Of a DNA stretch of 64,000 nucleotides, positions 43,811-53,159 are shown piece by piece. Position 1 is the first letter of the stretch, and every line of letters begins with the position of its first letter. The DNA comes from Cryobacterium sp. M96 (GTDB lineage: Bacteria; Actinomycetota; Actinomycetes; Actinomycetales; Microbacteriaceae), in assembly GCF_002929845.1 (NCBI RefSeq), contig NZ_PJJS01000050.1, positions 112,139-176,138 of the forward strand. The letters run 5' to 3'. Under the pieces are notes generated by a model, which worked only from the letters and a program-made list of their open reading frames with translations, searched no databases and was not told the origin of the DNA. A program made the translations under genes and the position numbers.

Positions 43811-46800
43811 ATGAACGAGGTTCTGCACCGATTCACCCCGGCCACCCGCGCCTGGTTCGCGCAGGCCTTCGCCGCACCCACCGAGGCCCAGCTCGGGGCG
43901 TGGGACGCCATCTCTCGGGGCTCGCACGCGCTGGTGGTGGCCCCCACCGGGTCAGGTAAGACTCTCGCCGCGTTCCTCTGGGCCATCGACCGCCTGGCCG
44001 CGGATACTGCGGAGGCCGCAGATGTCTCGGAAGCCTCGGCGCGTCCTGACCGGGTCACCGCGCCGGGAACCCGCGTGCTCTACATCTCGCCGCTCAAGGC
44101 GCTCGGCGTCGACGTGGAACGCAATCTGCGGGCCCCGCTGGTGGGCATCGTCCAGGCTGCCGAGCGTCTCGGGTTCGCCCCGCCCCGGGTGACCGTCGGC
44201 GTGCGGTCGGGGGACACTCCGGCCACGGAACGCCGAAGCTTGGTCAAAACGCCGCCGGACATCCTGATCACCACGCCAGAATCGCTGTTCCTCATGCTCA
44301 CCTCGGCGGCGCGGGAATCGTTGCGCGCCGTGGACACGGTCATCATCGACGAGGTGCACGCGGTCGCGGCGAGCAAGCGCGGCGCGCACCTGGCCGTCTC
44401 ACTGGAACGGCTCGACGACCTGCTCACCCGCCCGGCCCAGCGCATCGGACTGTCGGCTACCGTGCGACCGGCCGCCGAGGTCGCCCGGTTCCTCGGAGGG
44501 TCCGCACCGGTGGAGATCGTCGCACCGGTGTCGACCAAACGATTCGACCTCAGCGTGGTCGTTCCCGTCGACGACATGAGCCAGGTCGGCCCGGCACCGG
44601 TGCGGGAGGGTTCGACGGCCGCCGCCGCCCCACAGACCGGGTCCATCTGGCCGCATGTGGAAGAGGCAATCGTCGACGAGGTGCTGGCGCACACCTCCTC
44701 GATCGTGTTCGCCAACTCCCGCCGTCTGGCCGAACGGCTGACCGCGCGCTTCAACGAGATCTATGCCCAACGCCTCGAGGACGAGCTCGTGCCCGCCGCG
44801 ATGCCGGCCGTGATGACCGAGCGGATGCCTGCCCTTGCGCCCGTCGGCACTGCGGCACCCGGCCCGCCGGCCGCGCTCATGGGCGCCAGCGGCCAGAGCG
44901 CCGGGGCCGAGCCGCTGCTTGCCCGCGCCCACCACGGGTCCGTCAGCAAGGAGCAGCGCGCACTGATCGAAGACGACCTGAAAGCCGGGCGGCTGCGCTG
45001 CGTGGTGGCGACGTCCAGCCTCGAACTCGGCATCGACATGGGCGCCGTCGACCTGGTCGTGCAGGTGGAGTCGCCGCCGTCCGTGGCCAGCGGGCTGCAG
45101 CGAATCGGCCGGGCCGGGCACCAGGTGGGCGAGGTCTCCCGGGGCGTGATCTTCCCCAAGCACCGGGCCGATCTCATCCACGCGGCCGTCGCCGCCGAGC
45201 GCATGGCCGCCGGCCTGATCGAATCCCTGCAGGTGCCGTCCAACCCACTCGACATCCTCGCCCAGCAGACCGTGGCGGCAACCGCCCTCGAACCCATCCA
45301 CGCGGAGGAGTGGTTCGACACCGTGCGCCGCAGCGCCCCCTTCCACGCCCTCCCGCGGTCGGCCTACGAGGCCACCCTCGACCTGCTTGCCGGTCGGTAT
45401 CCCTCCGACCAGTTCGCCGAGCTGCGCCCCCGCATCGTCTGGGACCGGGAGACGGGCATCCTCACCGGGCGCCCGGGCGCGCAACGGCTCGCGGTGACCA
45501 GCGGCGGCACGATCCCCGACCGCGGCCTATTCGGCGTCTTCATGGTCGGCGGCGACCAGGCCACCGGCCGCCGGGTGGGGGAGCTCGACGAGGAGATGGT
45601 CTACGAGTCCCGGGTCGGCGACGTTTTCGCCCTCGGCACGACGAGCTGGCGTATCCAGGAGATCACCCACGACCGGGTGCTCGTGCTGCCCGCCTTCGGT
45701 GAACCGGGGCGGCTGCCGTTCTGGAAGGGCGACGGCCTCGGCCGGCCGGCCGAGCTCGGTGAGGCGATCGGCGCGTTCCTGCGCGAGGTCTCGGCGCTCC
45801 CCGACGCGGAGGCCCGGGTACGCTGCCGGGCCGGCGGCCTCGACGAGCGGGCCGTTGACAACCTCCTGACCTTCCTCGCTGAGCAGCGCGCCGCGACCGG
45901 TCAGGTCCCGACCGACCGCACCCTCCTCGTCGAGCGGTTCCGAGACGAGCTCGGCGACTGGCGGGTGGTGCTGCACTCCCCGTTCGGCCTGCAGGTGCAC
46001 GCGCCCTGGGCCCTCGCCGTGGGCGCCCGGGTGCGGGAGCGCTACGGTCTCGACGGGGCCTGCGTGGCCAGTGACGACGGCATCGTCGTGCGCATCCCCG
46101 ACACCGAGTCCGACCCACCCGGAAGCTCCCTCTTCGTCTTCGACCCGACCGAGCTCGAACAGATGGTCACCGACGAAGTCGGCGGGTCGGCCCTGTTCGC
46201 CGCCCGGTTCCGCGAGTGCGCCGCGCGGGCACTGCTGCTCCCGCGCTACAACCCGGGCCGGCGGTCACCGCTCTGGCAGCAGCGCCAGAAGGCCGCGCAG
46301 CTGCTCGACGTGGCCCGCACCTTCCCGACCTTCCCGATCATCCTCGAAACCGTGCGCGAGTGCCTGCAGGACGTCTACGACCTGCCCGCCCTCTTGGCCC
46401 TCACCCGCCGCATCGACAGTCGCGCCCTGCGCCTGGTCGAGACCCAGACGGATGCCGCGAGCCCGTTCGCGAGCACCCTCCTCTTCGGCTACGTGGCCGC
46501 GTTCATGTACGAGGGAGATTCCCCGCTCGCCGAGCGGCGCGCCACCGCCCTCTCGCTCGATTCCAGCCTGCTGGCCGAGTTGCTCGGTCGGGTGGAGCTG
46601 CGCGAGCTGCTCGACCCGGCCGTGATCGAGCAGACCGACCTGGAACTGCAGCGGCTGCCGGCCGACCGGAAGGCGCGCGGAGTCGAGGGCATCGCCGACC
46701 TGCTCCGCGGCCTCGGACCGCTCACCACGGCGGAGGTGGCCGCCCGCCTCGACCCCGCCGTGTCACCGGGCGCCGCCGAGGGCCTGCAGGTGCTTTTCGA

Positions 46801-48544
46801 CGCCCGGCGCATCATCCCGGTCGGTTTCGCCGGGCAGCAGTGGTGGGCGGCCATCGAAGACGCCGCCCGGCTTCGCGACGCCCTCGGCGTCCCCCTGCCG
46901 CAGGGGGTCCCGGCCGTGTTCACCGAGCCGGTGCCGGACCCGCTCGGCGACCTGGTCAGCCGGTACGCCCGCACCCACGGCCCGTTCACTCTCACCGACG
47001 TGGCCGCGCGCTTCGGGCTCGGTCCGGCCGTGGCGCTCGTCGCCCTCCGGCGGCTGGCCGGGGCCCGCCGCCTCCTTGAGGGCGAGTTCCGGCCGCACGG
47101 CACCGGCAGCGAGTGGTGCGACGCCGAGGTGCTGAGGCGCCTCCGCCGCCGCTCCCTGGCCGCGCTCCGGCACGAGGTCGAGCCGGTCGACCAGGTCACA
47201 ATGGGCCGGTTCCTGCCGGCCTGGCAGCATGTGGGCGGGCGCCTGCGCGGGATCGACGGGGTCGCATCCGTGATCGAACAGTTGGAGGGGGCGCGCATCC
47301 CGGCATCCGCCTGGGAGACGCTTGTGCTGCCCTCCCGCGTCGCAGACTACCGGCCGGGCATGCTCGACGAGCTCACCAACACGGGCGAGGTGCTCTGGGC
47401 CGGCGCCGGCACGCTGGCCGGCAACGACGGCTGGATCAGCATGCACCTGCGCGACACGGCGCCGCTCACCCTGCCGCTGCCCACCCCGCTGGAGACCACT
47501 GCGCTCCAGCAGGAGATTCTGACCACCCTGGCCGGCGGCGGGGCCTTCTTCTTCCGTCAACTCGCGGATGCCGTCGGCAGCCAGGACGACGCCGGCCTCG
47601 CCGCCGCCCTCTGGGACCTGGTCTGGGCGGGACTGGTGGGCAACGACACCTTCGCCCCCGTACGCGCCCTGCTCTCCGGCGGGCGCGCGGCGCACAGCAC
47701 CCGCCGGGCCGCCCCGCGAGCCCGGCTGCACGGCGGCCGCATCCCCGCGCGTGGCACCCTCCCGTCCCGCACCGGGCCACCGACCGTATCCGGGCGCTGG
47801 TCGATCGTTCCGGTCGCCGATGACTCGCCCACCCGTCGGGCGCACGCCCTTGGCGAGACCCTGCTCGAACGCTACGGCATCGTCACCCGGGGCGCGGTGA
47901 TGGGGGAGGGCGTGACGGGCGGCTTCGCCCTCGTCTACCGCACCCTCAGCGGCTTCGAGGAGATGGGGCGGTGCCGGCGCGGCTACTTCATCGAGGGTCT
48001 CGGGGCCGCCCAGTTCGCCACGGTCGGCACGATCGACCGGCTGCGCTCCTACGTCGCCGAGGCACAGCATCCGGAACCGGTGGCGATCACCCTCGCCGCC
48101 ACCGACCCGGCGAACCCCTACGGCTCGGTGCTGCCCTGGCCTCCGCTGCCCGAGGGCACCGGGCACCGCCCCGGACGGAAGGCCGGCGCGCTGGTCGTGC
48201 TCGTCGACGGGGCCCTGGTGCTCTACGTCGAACGCGGCGGCAAGACCGTGCTCGCGTTCGACGGAGCGGCCGGGAACAAAGCGGCCGGGAACGGTGCCGA
48301 CGGGAACGGTGCCGACGGGAACCGTGCCGACGGGAACCGTGAACCCGCCGTCGAAAATGGCGGACCGACTGCGGTCCTGACCCTCGCCGCGGCGACCCTT
48401 GCCGGCACGGTCACCGCTGGGCGGGTTCCGAAGCTCGGCGTGGAGACCGTCAACGGCGTGTTCGTGATCGGAACAGCGGTGGGCACCGCCCTGCTCGCGG
48501 CCGGATTCGGCGTAACCCCGCGGGGAGTGAAGCTGCATGCCTGA
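43811..48544 (+). CDS. lhr: Large Lhr-family ATP-dependent helicase
   Basis: 1577 residues, full-length Lhr. Helicase motifs are VVAPTGSGKTLAAF (I), VIIDEVHAVA (II, DEVH), GLSATVRPAAEV (III), IVFANSRRLAERL (IV) and LQRIGRAGHQVG (VI). The Lhr winged-helix/core domain and the long C-terminal domain follow. Lhr is a 3'-5' DNA-RNA helicase in repair. The ATG 43811 is preferred to GTG 43766, which lies inside the palindromic element. Residues 1486-1510 are a 15-bp-repeat tract (AAGNK to ADGNR). nei overlaps by 8 nt, as in mycobacteria. Confidence 0.95.
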   Translation: MNEVLHRFTPATRAWFAQAFAAPTEAQLGAWDAISRGSHALVVAPTGSGKTLAAFLWAIDRLAADTAEAADVSEASARPDRVTAPGTRVLYISPLKALGVDVERNLRAPLVGIVQAAERLGFAPPRVTVGVRSGDTPATERRSLVKTPPDILITTPESLFLMLTSAARESLRAVDTVIIDEVHAVAASKRGAHLAVSLERLDDLLTRPAQRIGLSATVRPAAEVARFLGGSAPVEIVAPVSTKRFDLSVVVPVDDMSQVGPAPVREGSTAAAAPQTGSIWPHVEEAIVDEVLAHTSSIVFANSRRLAERLTARFNEIYAQRLEDELVPAAMPAVMTERMPALAPVGTAAPGPPAALMGASGQSAGAEPLLARAHHGSVSKEQRALIEDDLKAGRLRCVVATSSLELGIDMGAVDLVVQVESPPSVASGLQRIGRAGHQVGEVSRGVIFPKHRADLIHAAVAAERMAAGLIESLQVPSNPLDILAQQTVAATALEPIHAEEWFDTVRRSAPFHALPRSAYEATLDLLAGRYPSDQFAELRPRIVWDRETGILTGRPGAQRLAVTSGGTIPDRGLFGVFMVGGDQATGRRVGELDEEMVYESRVGDVFALGTTSWRIQEITHDRVLVLPAFGEPGRLPFWKGDGLGRPAELGEAIGAFLREVSALPDAEARVRCRAGGLDERAVDNLLTFLAEQRAATGQVPTDRTLLVERFRDELGDWRVVLHSPFGLQVHAPWALAVGARVRERYGLDGACVASDDGIVVRIPDTESDPPGSSLFVFDPTELEQMVTDEVGGSALFAARFRECAARALLLPRYNPGRRSPLWQQRQKAAQLLDVARTFPTFPIILETVRECLQDVYDLPALLALTRRIDSRALRLVETQTDAASPFASTLLFGYVAAFMYEGDSPLAERRATALSLDSSLLAELLGRVELRELLDPAVIEQTDLELQRLPADRKARGVEGIADLLRGLGPLTTAEVAARLDPAVSPGAAEGLQVLFDARRIIPVGFAGQQWWAAIEDAARLRDALGVPLPQGVPAVFTEPVPDPLGDLVSRYARTHGPFTLTDVAARFGLGPAVALVALRRLAGARRLLEGEFRPHGTGSEWCDAEVLRRLRRRSLAALRHEVEPVDQVTMGRFLPAWQHVGGRLRGIDGVASVIEQLEGARIPASAWETLVLPSRVADYRPGMLDELTNTGEVLWAGAGTLAGNDGWISMHLRDTAPLTLPLPTPLETTALQQEILTTLAGGGAFFFRQLADAVGSQDDAGLAAALWDLVWAGLVGNDTFAPVRALLSGGRAAHSTRRAAPRARLHGGRIPARGTLPSRTGPPTVSGRWSIVPVADDSPTRRAHALGETLLERYGIVTRGAVMGEGVTGGFALVYRTLSGFEEMGRCRRGYFIEGLGAAQFATVGTIDRLRSYVAEAQHPEPVAITLAATDPANPYGSVLPWPPLPEGTGHRPGRKAGALVVLVDGALVLYVERGGKTVLAFDGAAGNKAAGNGADGNGADGNRADGNREPAVENGGPTAVLTLAAATLAGTVTAGRVPKLGVETVNGVFVIGTAVGTALLAAGFGVTPRGVKLHA
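48266..48340 (+). repeat. 15-bp in-frame repeat in lhr, five units
   Basis: Units at 48266, 48281, 48296, 48311 and 48326 encode AAGNK, AAGNG, ADGNG, ADGNR and ADGNR. Adjacent units are identical or differ at 1-3 bases, indicating recent expansion. It lies in a loop-like segment of the C-terminal domain. Confidence 0.9.
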
Positions 48545-49316
48545 GGGTGACACCGTCTACCGCACCGCGTGGAACCTCGACCAGGCCCTGCACGGAGCCC
48601 GGCTCACCCGCTGCGACGTGCGGGTGCCGGCGTTCGCCACCGTCGACCTGACCGGGCAGACCGTGCACGAGGTTCTCAGTCGCGGGAAGCACCTGCTGAT
48701 GCGCGTAGGGGAGGCCAGCATCCACTCTCACCTGAAAATGGAGGGGTCGTGGCACCTCTACCGTCATGGGAGCGCCTGGCGCCGCCCCGCGTTCCAGGCG
48801 CGCATCGTTCTCGAGACGGTGGAGTGGGTGGCTGTGGGCTTCGAACTCGGGCTGCTCGAGGTGGTGCCGCTCAATCAGGAGGCCGCGCTCCTCGACTACC
48901 TCGGACCTGACCTCCTCGGCCCCGACTGGGATGCGGCCGAAGCCGTGCGTCGCCTCGAATCACGTCCCGCGCAACCCATCGCGGTGGCGCTCGCCGACCA
49001 GGGCAACCTCGCCGGGCTCGGCAACGTTTACGTGAACGAGCTGGGTTTTCTTCGCGGCCTGCTGCCGTCCCGGCCGGTGGCCGAGGTGACGGATGTCCTG
49101 GGCCTCGTCGCCCTCGCCCGCCGCCTGATCCTGGCGAACCGTGACCGCACGGAGCGGATCACGACCGGCAATGCCCGGCGCGGCATGCAGAGCTGGGTCT
49201 ACGGCCGCGCCGGCCAGCCCTGCAGGCGCTGCGGTACCGCGGTCGAGCAGGGCCGGCTCGGCCGCACCGAGCTCGAATTGCGGGTCACCTACTGGTGCCC
49301 GCGCTGCCAGACCTGA
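48537..49316 (+). CDS. nei: Endonuclease VIII-type DNA glycosylase (Nei/Fpg family)
   Basis: 259 residues beginning MPEGDTVYR, giving Pro1/Glu2 catalytic residues after Met removal. The H2TH region contains QGNLAGLGNVYVNEL, and the C-terminal zinc finger is CRRCG ... YWCPRCQT. It excises oxidised pyrimidines and nicks the strand. The start overlaps lhr by 8 nt; the lhr-nei pair is also seen in mycobacteria (Rv3296-Rv3297), which suggests a joint repair role. Confidence 0.92.
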   Translation: MPEGDTVYRTAWNLDQALHGARLTRCDVRVPAFATVDLTGQTVHEVLSRGKHLLMRVGEASIHSHLKMEGSWHLYRHGSAWRRPAFQARIVLETVEWVAVGFELGLLEVVPLNQEAALLDYLGPDLLGPDWDAAEAVRRLESRPAQPIAVALADQGNLAGLGNVYVNELGFLRGLLPSRPVAEVTDVLGLVALARRLILANRDRTERITTGNARRGMQSWVYGRAGQPCRRCGTAVEQGRLGRTELELRVTYWCPRCQT

Positions 49317-49343
49317 GGTCGTGGCCCCGTAGCGGCTCTGGCC

Positions 49344-49357
49344 CGAACCAATTCGAC
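49344..49357. repeat. Solitary half-arm of the 89-bp palindromic element
   Basis: CGAACCAATTCGAC is identical to 14 nt of the CCAATT-type arm (complement of the right arm of copy 2). It lies 28 bp after the nei stop and directly before a terminator hairpin. Confidence 0.55.
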
Positions 49358-49362
49358 CACAG

Positions 49363-49390
49363 AAACCCCCGCCGGAGTCGACGGGGTTTT
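49363..49390. terminator. Bidirectional terminator between nei and the DUF1844 gene
   Basis: AAACCCCCGCCG, a 4-nt loop, then CGACGGGGTTTT. The stem has one bulge and one mismatch, and T-runs follow on both strands. Confidence 0.75.
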
Positions 49391-49451
49391 CCACGGTGCT
49401 AGGTCACTTCAGGGAGCCGCACCGCGACCCATCCGAGCCGGCTGTTCGTCC

Positions 49452-49799
49452 CTAGTTGACCGGCCCGGTGAACTTTTCGCCCGGACCCTGGCCGATCGCG
49501 TCGGGGATGGCCGAGGCCTCCCGGAAGGCCAGCTGCAGCGATCGCAGACCGTCGCGCAGGCTGCGCGCGTGCATGTCGGCGATGTCGGGGGCCGCGGCGG
49601 TGATCAGGCCGGCGAGGGCCGTGATCAGCTTGCGCGCCTCGTCGAGGTCGGTCTGGTTCTCCGGGTCGTCGGCCAGGCCCACCTTGACCGCGGCGGCGCT
49701 CATCAGGTGAACGGATGCCGTCGTGATGATCTCCACGGCCGGCACGTCGGCGATATCGCGTGTTGCCTGGGCTGCATCCTGCTCGTTGCTGTTGGTCAC
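49452..49799 (-). CDS. DUF1844 protein
   Basis: 115 residues, mostly helical. The conserved core (VEIITTASVHLMSAAAVKVG and DLDEARKLITALAGL) identifies DUF1844, a small actinobacterial/bacterial family of unknown function regularly encoded beside infC. GTG start (complement 49799-49797) with AGAGGA upstream. It is divergent from infC. Confidence 0.85.
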   Translation of the reverse strand: MTNSNEQDAAQATRDIADVPAVEIITTASVHLMSAAAVKVGLADDPENQTDLDEARKLITALAGLITAAAPDIADMHARSLRDGLRSLQLAFREASAIPDAIGQGPGEKFTGPVN

Positions 49800-50085
49800 T
49801 GCATTCCTCTGTTAGACTCGACCGGGCTCCGAGATGCAAGTCTCGGTACGAAAGTGGATAATCTCCCACCCGCGCATACCGCTTCATCTAGGTTACCGGG
49901 TAGTTGCACTCCGCCTTCGCGGCGCTGGACTCCAACAGGAATCCGCTCCACGTGGGTAGACAGGGTGTCGTCTGTGGTATTCGGGCAGTTTTCTCCGACA
50001 ATCCAGACGCGTTTTTCCTCTCTTCGTCTCCGGGCGACATCCGTCTCCTGGCTGTAGCCACGATGCATGAGAAGAGGAGAGACGC
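49800..50085 (+). promoter_or_regulatory. infC leader region
   Basis: 286 bp between divergent DUF1844 and infC. It contains a 6-bp hairpin (49829-49846), a TAGGTT -10 candidate (49889-49894) and an attenuator-like stem with a T5 tail (49969-50016). GAAGAGGAG ends 7 nt before the AUC start. Confidence 0.45.
49969..50016 (+). terminator. Possible attenuator in the infC leader
   Basis: CGTCTG (49969-49974) pairs with CAGACG (50004-50009), enclosing TCGG/CCGA (49981-49984 with 49995-49998), followed by TTTTT at 50012-50016. The outer loop is large, so the call is tentative. Confidence 0.4.
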
Positions 50086-50704
<619 letters not shown>

Positions 50705-50712
<8 letters not shown>

Positions 50713-50899
50713 GATGAAGACCCACTCCGGGACGAAGAAACGCTTCAAGGTCACCGGTTCCGGCAAGATCATGAAGCAGCAGGCCGGCCTGCGCCACAAC
50801 CTCGAGGTCAAGAGCACCCAGCGCAAGTCCCGCCTGAACCACGACCAGGTGCTGGCCAAGGCCGACACCAAGGTCATCAAGAAGCTTCTCGGTCGCTAG
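50705..50899 (+). CDS. rpmI: Large ribosomal subunit protein bL35
   Basis: 64 residues, [20 protein letters not shown] at the N-terminus and a basic C-terminus. The ATG overlaps infC by 8 nt and rplT follows 27 bp later, the universal infC-rpmI-rplT order. Confidence 0.97.
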
Positions 50900-50926
50900 A
50901 CCCGTACCCCGTAAGGAACTAAGAAA

Positions 50927-51313
50927 ATGGCAAGAGTCAAGAGGGCCGTAAACGCCCATAAGAGCCGTCGCGTTATTCTCGAGCGCGCCAAGGGTTACCG
51001 CGGTCAGCGCTCGCGTCTGGTCACCAAGGCCAAGGAGCAGCTCACTCACTCCTTTACCTATAGCTACCGTGACCGTCGTGCACGCAAGGGTGACTTCCGT
51101 CGCCTGTGGATCCAGCGGATCAACGCTGCGTCCCGCGCGAACGGCCTGACCTACAACCGTCTGATCCAGGGTCTCGCCCTGGCCGGCATTCAGGTCGACC
51201 GTCGCATCCTGGCCGAGCTGGCCGTCAACGAGCCCGCCACGTTCGCGGCCATCGTCGAGAGCGCCAAGGCAGCACTGCCCGCCGACACGTCGGCACCCCG
51301 GGTCGCCGCGTAG
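50927..51313 (+). CDS. rplT: Large ribosomal subunit protein bL20
   Basis: 128 residues: [20 protein letters not shown], then the globular part with [20 protein letters not shown]. It binds 23S rRNA early in assembly and in some bacteria represses the operon. The ~10-residue C-terminal Pro/Ala tail is slightly longer than in E. coli. A strong terminator follows. Confidence 0.97.
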   Translation: MARVKRAVNAHKSRRVILERAKGYRGQRSRLVTKAKEQLTHSFTYSYRDRRARKGDFRRLWIQRINAASRANGLTYNRLIQGLALAGIQVDRRILAELAVNEPATFAAIVESAKAALPADTSAPRVAA

Positions 51314-51348
51314 CTGTCAGCCGGCACCAGCACTATCACGCACTCTCC

Positions 51349-51380
51349 ACGGGAGCGGGCCCCGCGCCCGCTCCCGTTTT
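51349..51380 (+). terminator. Intrinsic terminator of infC-rpmI-rplT
   Basis: ACGGGAGCGGGC (51349-51360) pairs perfectly with GCCCGCTCCCGT (51366-51377) over a 5-nt loop, followed by TTT. Confidence 0.9.
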
Positions 51381-51453
51381 GCGTGCCCGGGGCCGGTTCG
51401 CCGGGTCGCCGCGTGTGCCCCGAGCGGGAACACAGCCGCCCCGCCCCGGCAAG

Positions 51454-51459
51454 TAAGCT
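51454..51459 (+). promoter_or_regulatory. -10 box of the SpoU methyltransferase gene
   Basis: TAAGCT ends 6 nt before ATG 51466; GGAGG lies in between, so leaderless or very short-leader initiation is predicted. Confidence 0.5.
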
Positions 51460-51465
51460 GGAGGC

Positions 51466-52266
51466 ATGTTAGATAATCCCCGTTCTCCGCGCGTGCGGGC
51501 TGTCGCGAAACTGGCGAATCGAGCCGCTCGCTCCGAGGCGGGGCTGTTCCTCCTGGAAGGCCCCCAGTCGGTCTCCGAGGCCCTCAACTTCCGGCCCGAC
51601 CTTGTTGTGGAGCTCTTCGTGACCCCCACCGCCCTCGAGCGGCACCCCGAGATCGCCCAGGTCGCCCAAGAGGTGGGCGCCGAGCTCGAATTCGTCACCG
51701 AGCAGGTGCTCGAAACGATGGCCGACACGGTCACGCCGCAGGGTTTCATCGCGGTGTGCCGTCAGTTTCCCACCTCGGTCAAGGACATCTTCGCCAACGA
51801 GCCCAAGCTCATCGCCATCCTCGAAGAGGTGCGCGACCCCGGAAACGCCGGCACCATCATCCGTGCCGCGGATGCCGCCGGCGCCGACGCCGTGATCCTC
51901 ACCGGCCGCAGCGTGGACCTGTACAACCCGAAGGTCGTGCGCTCCTCGACCGGCTCGATCTTCCACCTCCCCGTCGCCGTCAGCGCGACGCTCTCCGACG
52001 TGCGCGAACGGGCCCGGTCCGCCGGCCTGCAGATCTTCGCCGCCGACGTCAAGGGCACCGATTTGCTCGCTGCCCGCACCGAGGGGCTTCTGGTCGCTCC
52101 GACGGCGTGGCTGTTCGGCAACGAAGCCCGCGGACTGACCGACGAAGATCTCGCCGTGGTCGACCGGTCCATTTCTGTTCCCATCTACGGTCACGCCGAA
52201 TCGATGAACTTGGCGACGGCCGCCAGTGTTTGCCTGTATGAAAGCGCATTTGCTCAGCGCAGCTGA
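51466..52266 (+). CDS. TrmH/SpoU-family RNA 2'-O-methyltransferase
   Basis: 266 residues. The N-terminal substrate-binding domain (FLLEGPQSVSEAL) precedes the knotted SPOUT domain with motif 1 DPGNAGTIIRAADAAG, motif 2 LFGNEARGL and motif 3 IPIYGHAESMNLATAASV-like (here VPIYGHAESMNLATAAS). The target is likely a 23S rRNA ribose, as for homologs beside rplT, but could be tRNA. A 7-bp hairpin (52282-52300) follows the stop without a T-run. Confidence 0.9.
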   Translation: MLDNPRSPRVRAVAKLANRAARSEAGLFLLEGPQSVSEALNFRPDLVVELFVTPTALERHPEIAQVAQEVGAELEFVTEQVLETMADTVTPQGFIAVCRQFPTSVKDIFANEPKLIAILEEVRDPGNAGTIIRAADAAGADAVILTGRSVDLYNPKVVRSSTGSIFHLPVAVSATLSDVRERARSAGLQIFAADVKGTDLLAARTEGLLVAPTAWLFGNEARGLTDEDLAVVDRSISVPIYGHAESMNLATAASVCLYESAFAQRS

Positions 52267-52333
52267 TTATCACAGCTCGGTAACCACCGGCTTGGTGGTT
52301 CTGAGAAACCCTGTTCTAGCCTAGGTTTGGGAC

Positions 52334-53122
52334 ATGGAGCCTACAGAATCTGCGCCGGCGACGTCCAACATCACGGTGTTGCGCGGTGAGCCTCTCGTCG
52401 TGATCAGTGACGTGGACAAGCACTACGGTGACCTTCACGTGCTGAAGAAGATCAACGCCGTGGTCAACCGCGGCGAGGTCGTGGTGGTGATCGGGCCGAG
52501 TGGCTCCGGCAAGTCCACCCTCTGCCGGGCCATCAACCGGCTCGAGACCATCGACGCGGGCGTCATCACGATCGACGGCGTCAAGCTGCCGGCCGAGGGC
52601 AAGGCGCTGGCCAAGCTGCGCGCGGACGTCGGAATGGTGTTCCAGGCGTTCAACCTCTTTGCCCACAAGACCGTCCTCGAGAACGTCACCCTCGGGCCGA
52701 TCAAGGTGCGCGGCCTGTCGAAGGCCGAGGCCGAGAAAAAGGCCATGGTCCTCCTCGAGCGCGTCGGCGTGGCCAACCAGGCCAAGAAGATGCCTGCCCA
52801 GCTCTCCGGTGGACAGCAGCAGAGGGTCGCGATCGCACGGGCTCTCGCCATGGACCCGAAGGTCATCCTGCTCGACGAGCCCACCAGTGCGCTCGACCCC
52901 GAGATGATCAACGAGGTGCTCGAGGTCATGATCAACCTGGCTAACGACGGCATGACCATGATCGTCGTCACGCATGAGATGGGCTTCGCCCGCCGCGCCG
53001 CCGACCGGGTCATCTTCATGGCCGAGGGCGAGATCGTCGAGGAGACCACGCCCGAGCAGTTCTTCACCAACCCACAGAGCTCGAGAGCGAAGGACTTCCT
53101 CTCCAAAATACTTGCCCACTAA
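52334..53122 (+). CDS. gluA: Glutamate ABC transporter ATP-binding protein
   Basis: 262 residues, a polar amino-acid importer ATPase. Walker A is [14 protein letters not shown], signature [15 protein letters not shown], Walker [13 protein letters not shown], then [14 protein letters not shown] typical of the GlnQ group. It is the first gene of gluABCD, the order of the corynebacterial glutamate system. A ~17-residue N-terminal extension precedes the domain; TAGCCT (52316-52321) is a possible -10. Confidence 0.93.
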   Translation: MEPTESAPATSNITVLRGEPLVVISDVDKHYGDLHVLKKINAVVNRGEVVVVIGPSGSGKSTLCRAINRLETIDAGVITIDGVKLPAEGKALAKLRADVGMVFQAFNLFAHKTVLENVTLGPIKVRGLSKAEAEKKAMVLLERVGVANQAKKMPAQLSGGQQQRVAIARALAMDPKVILLDEPTSALDPEMINEVLEVMINLANDGMTMIVVTHEMGFARRAADRVIFMAEGEIVEETTPEQFFTNPQSSRAKDFLSKILAH

Positions 53123-53159
53123 CCGGTGTGCAGGACGACACAGCAATCAGGAGATACCC

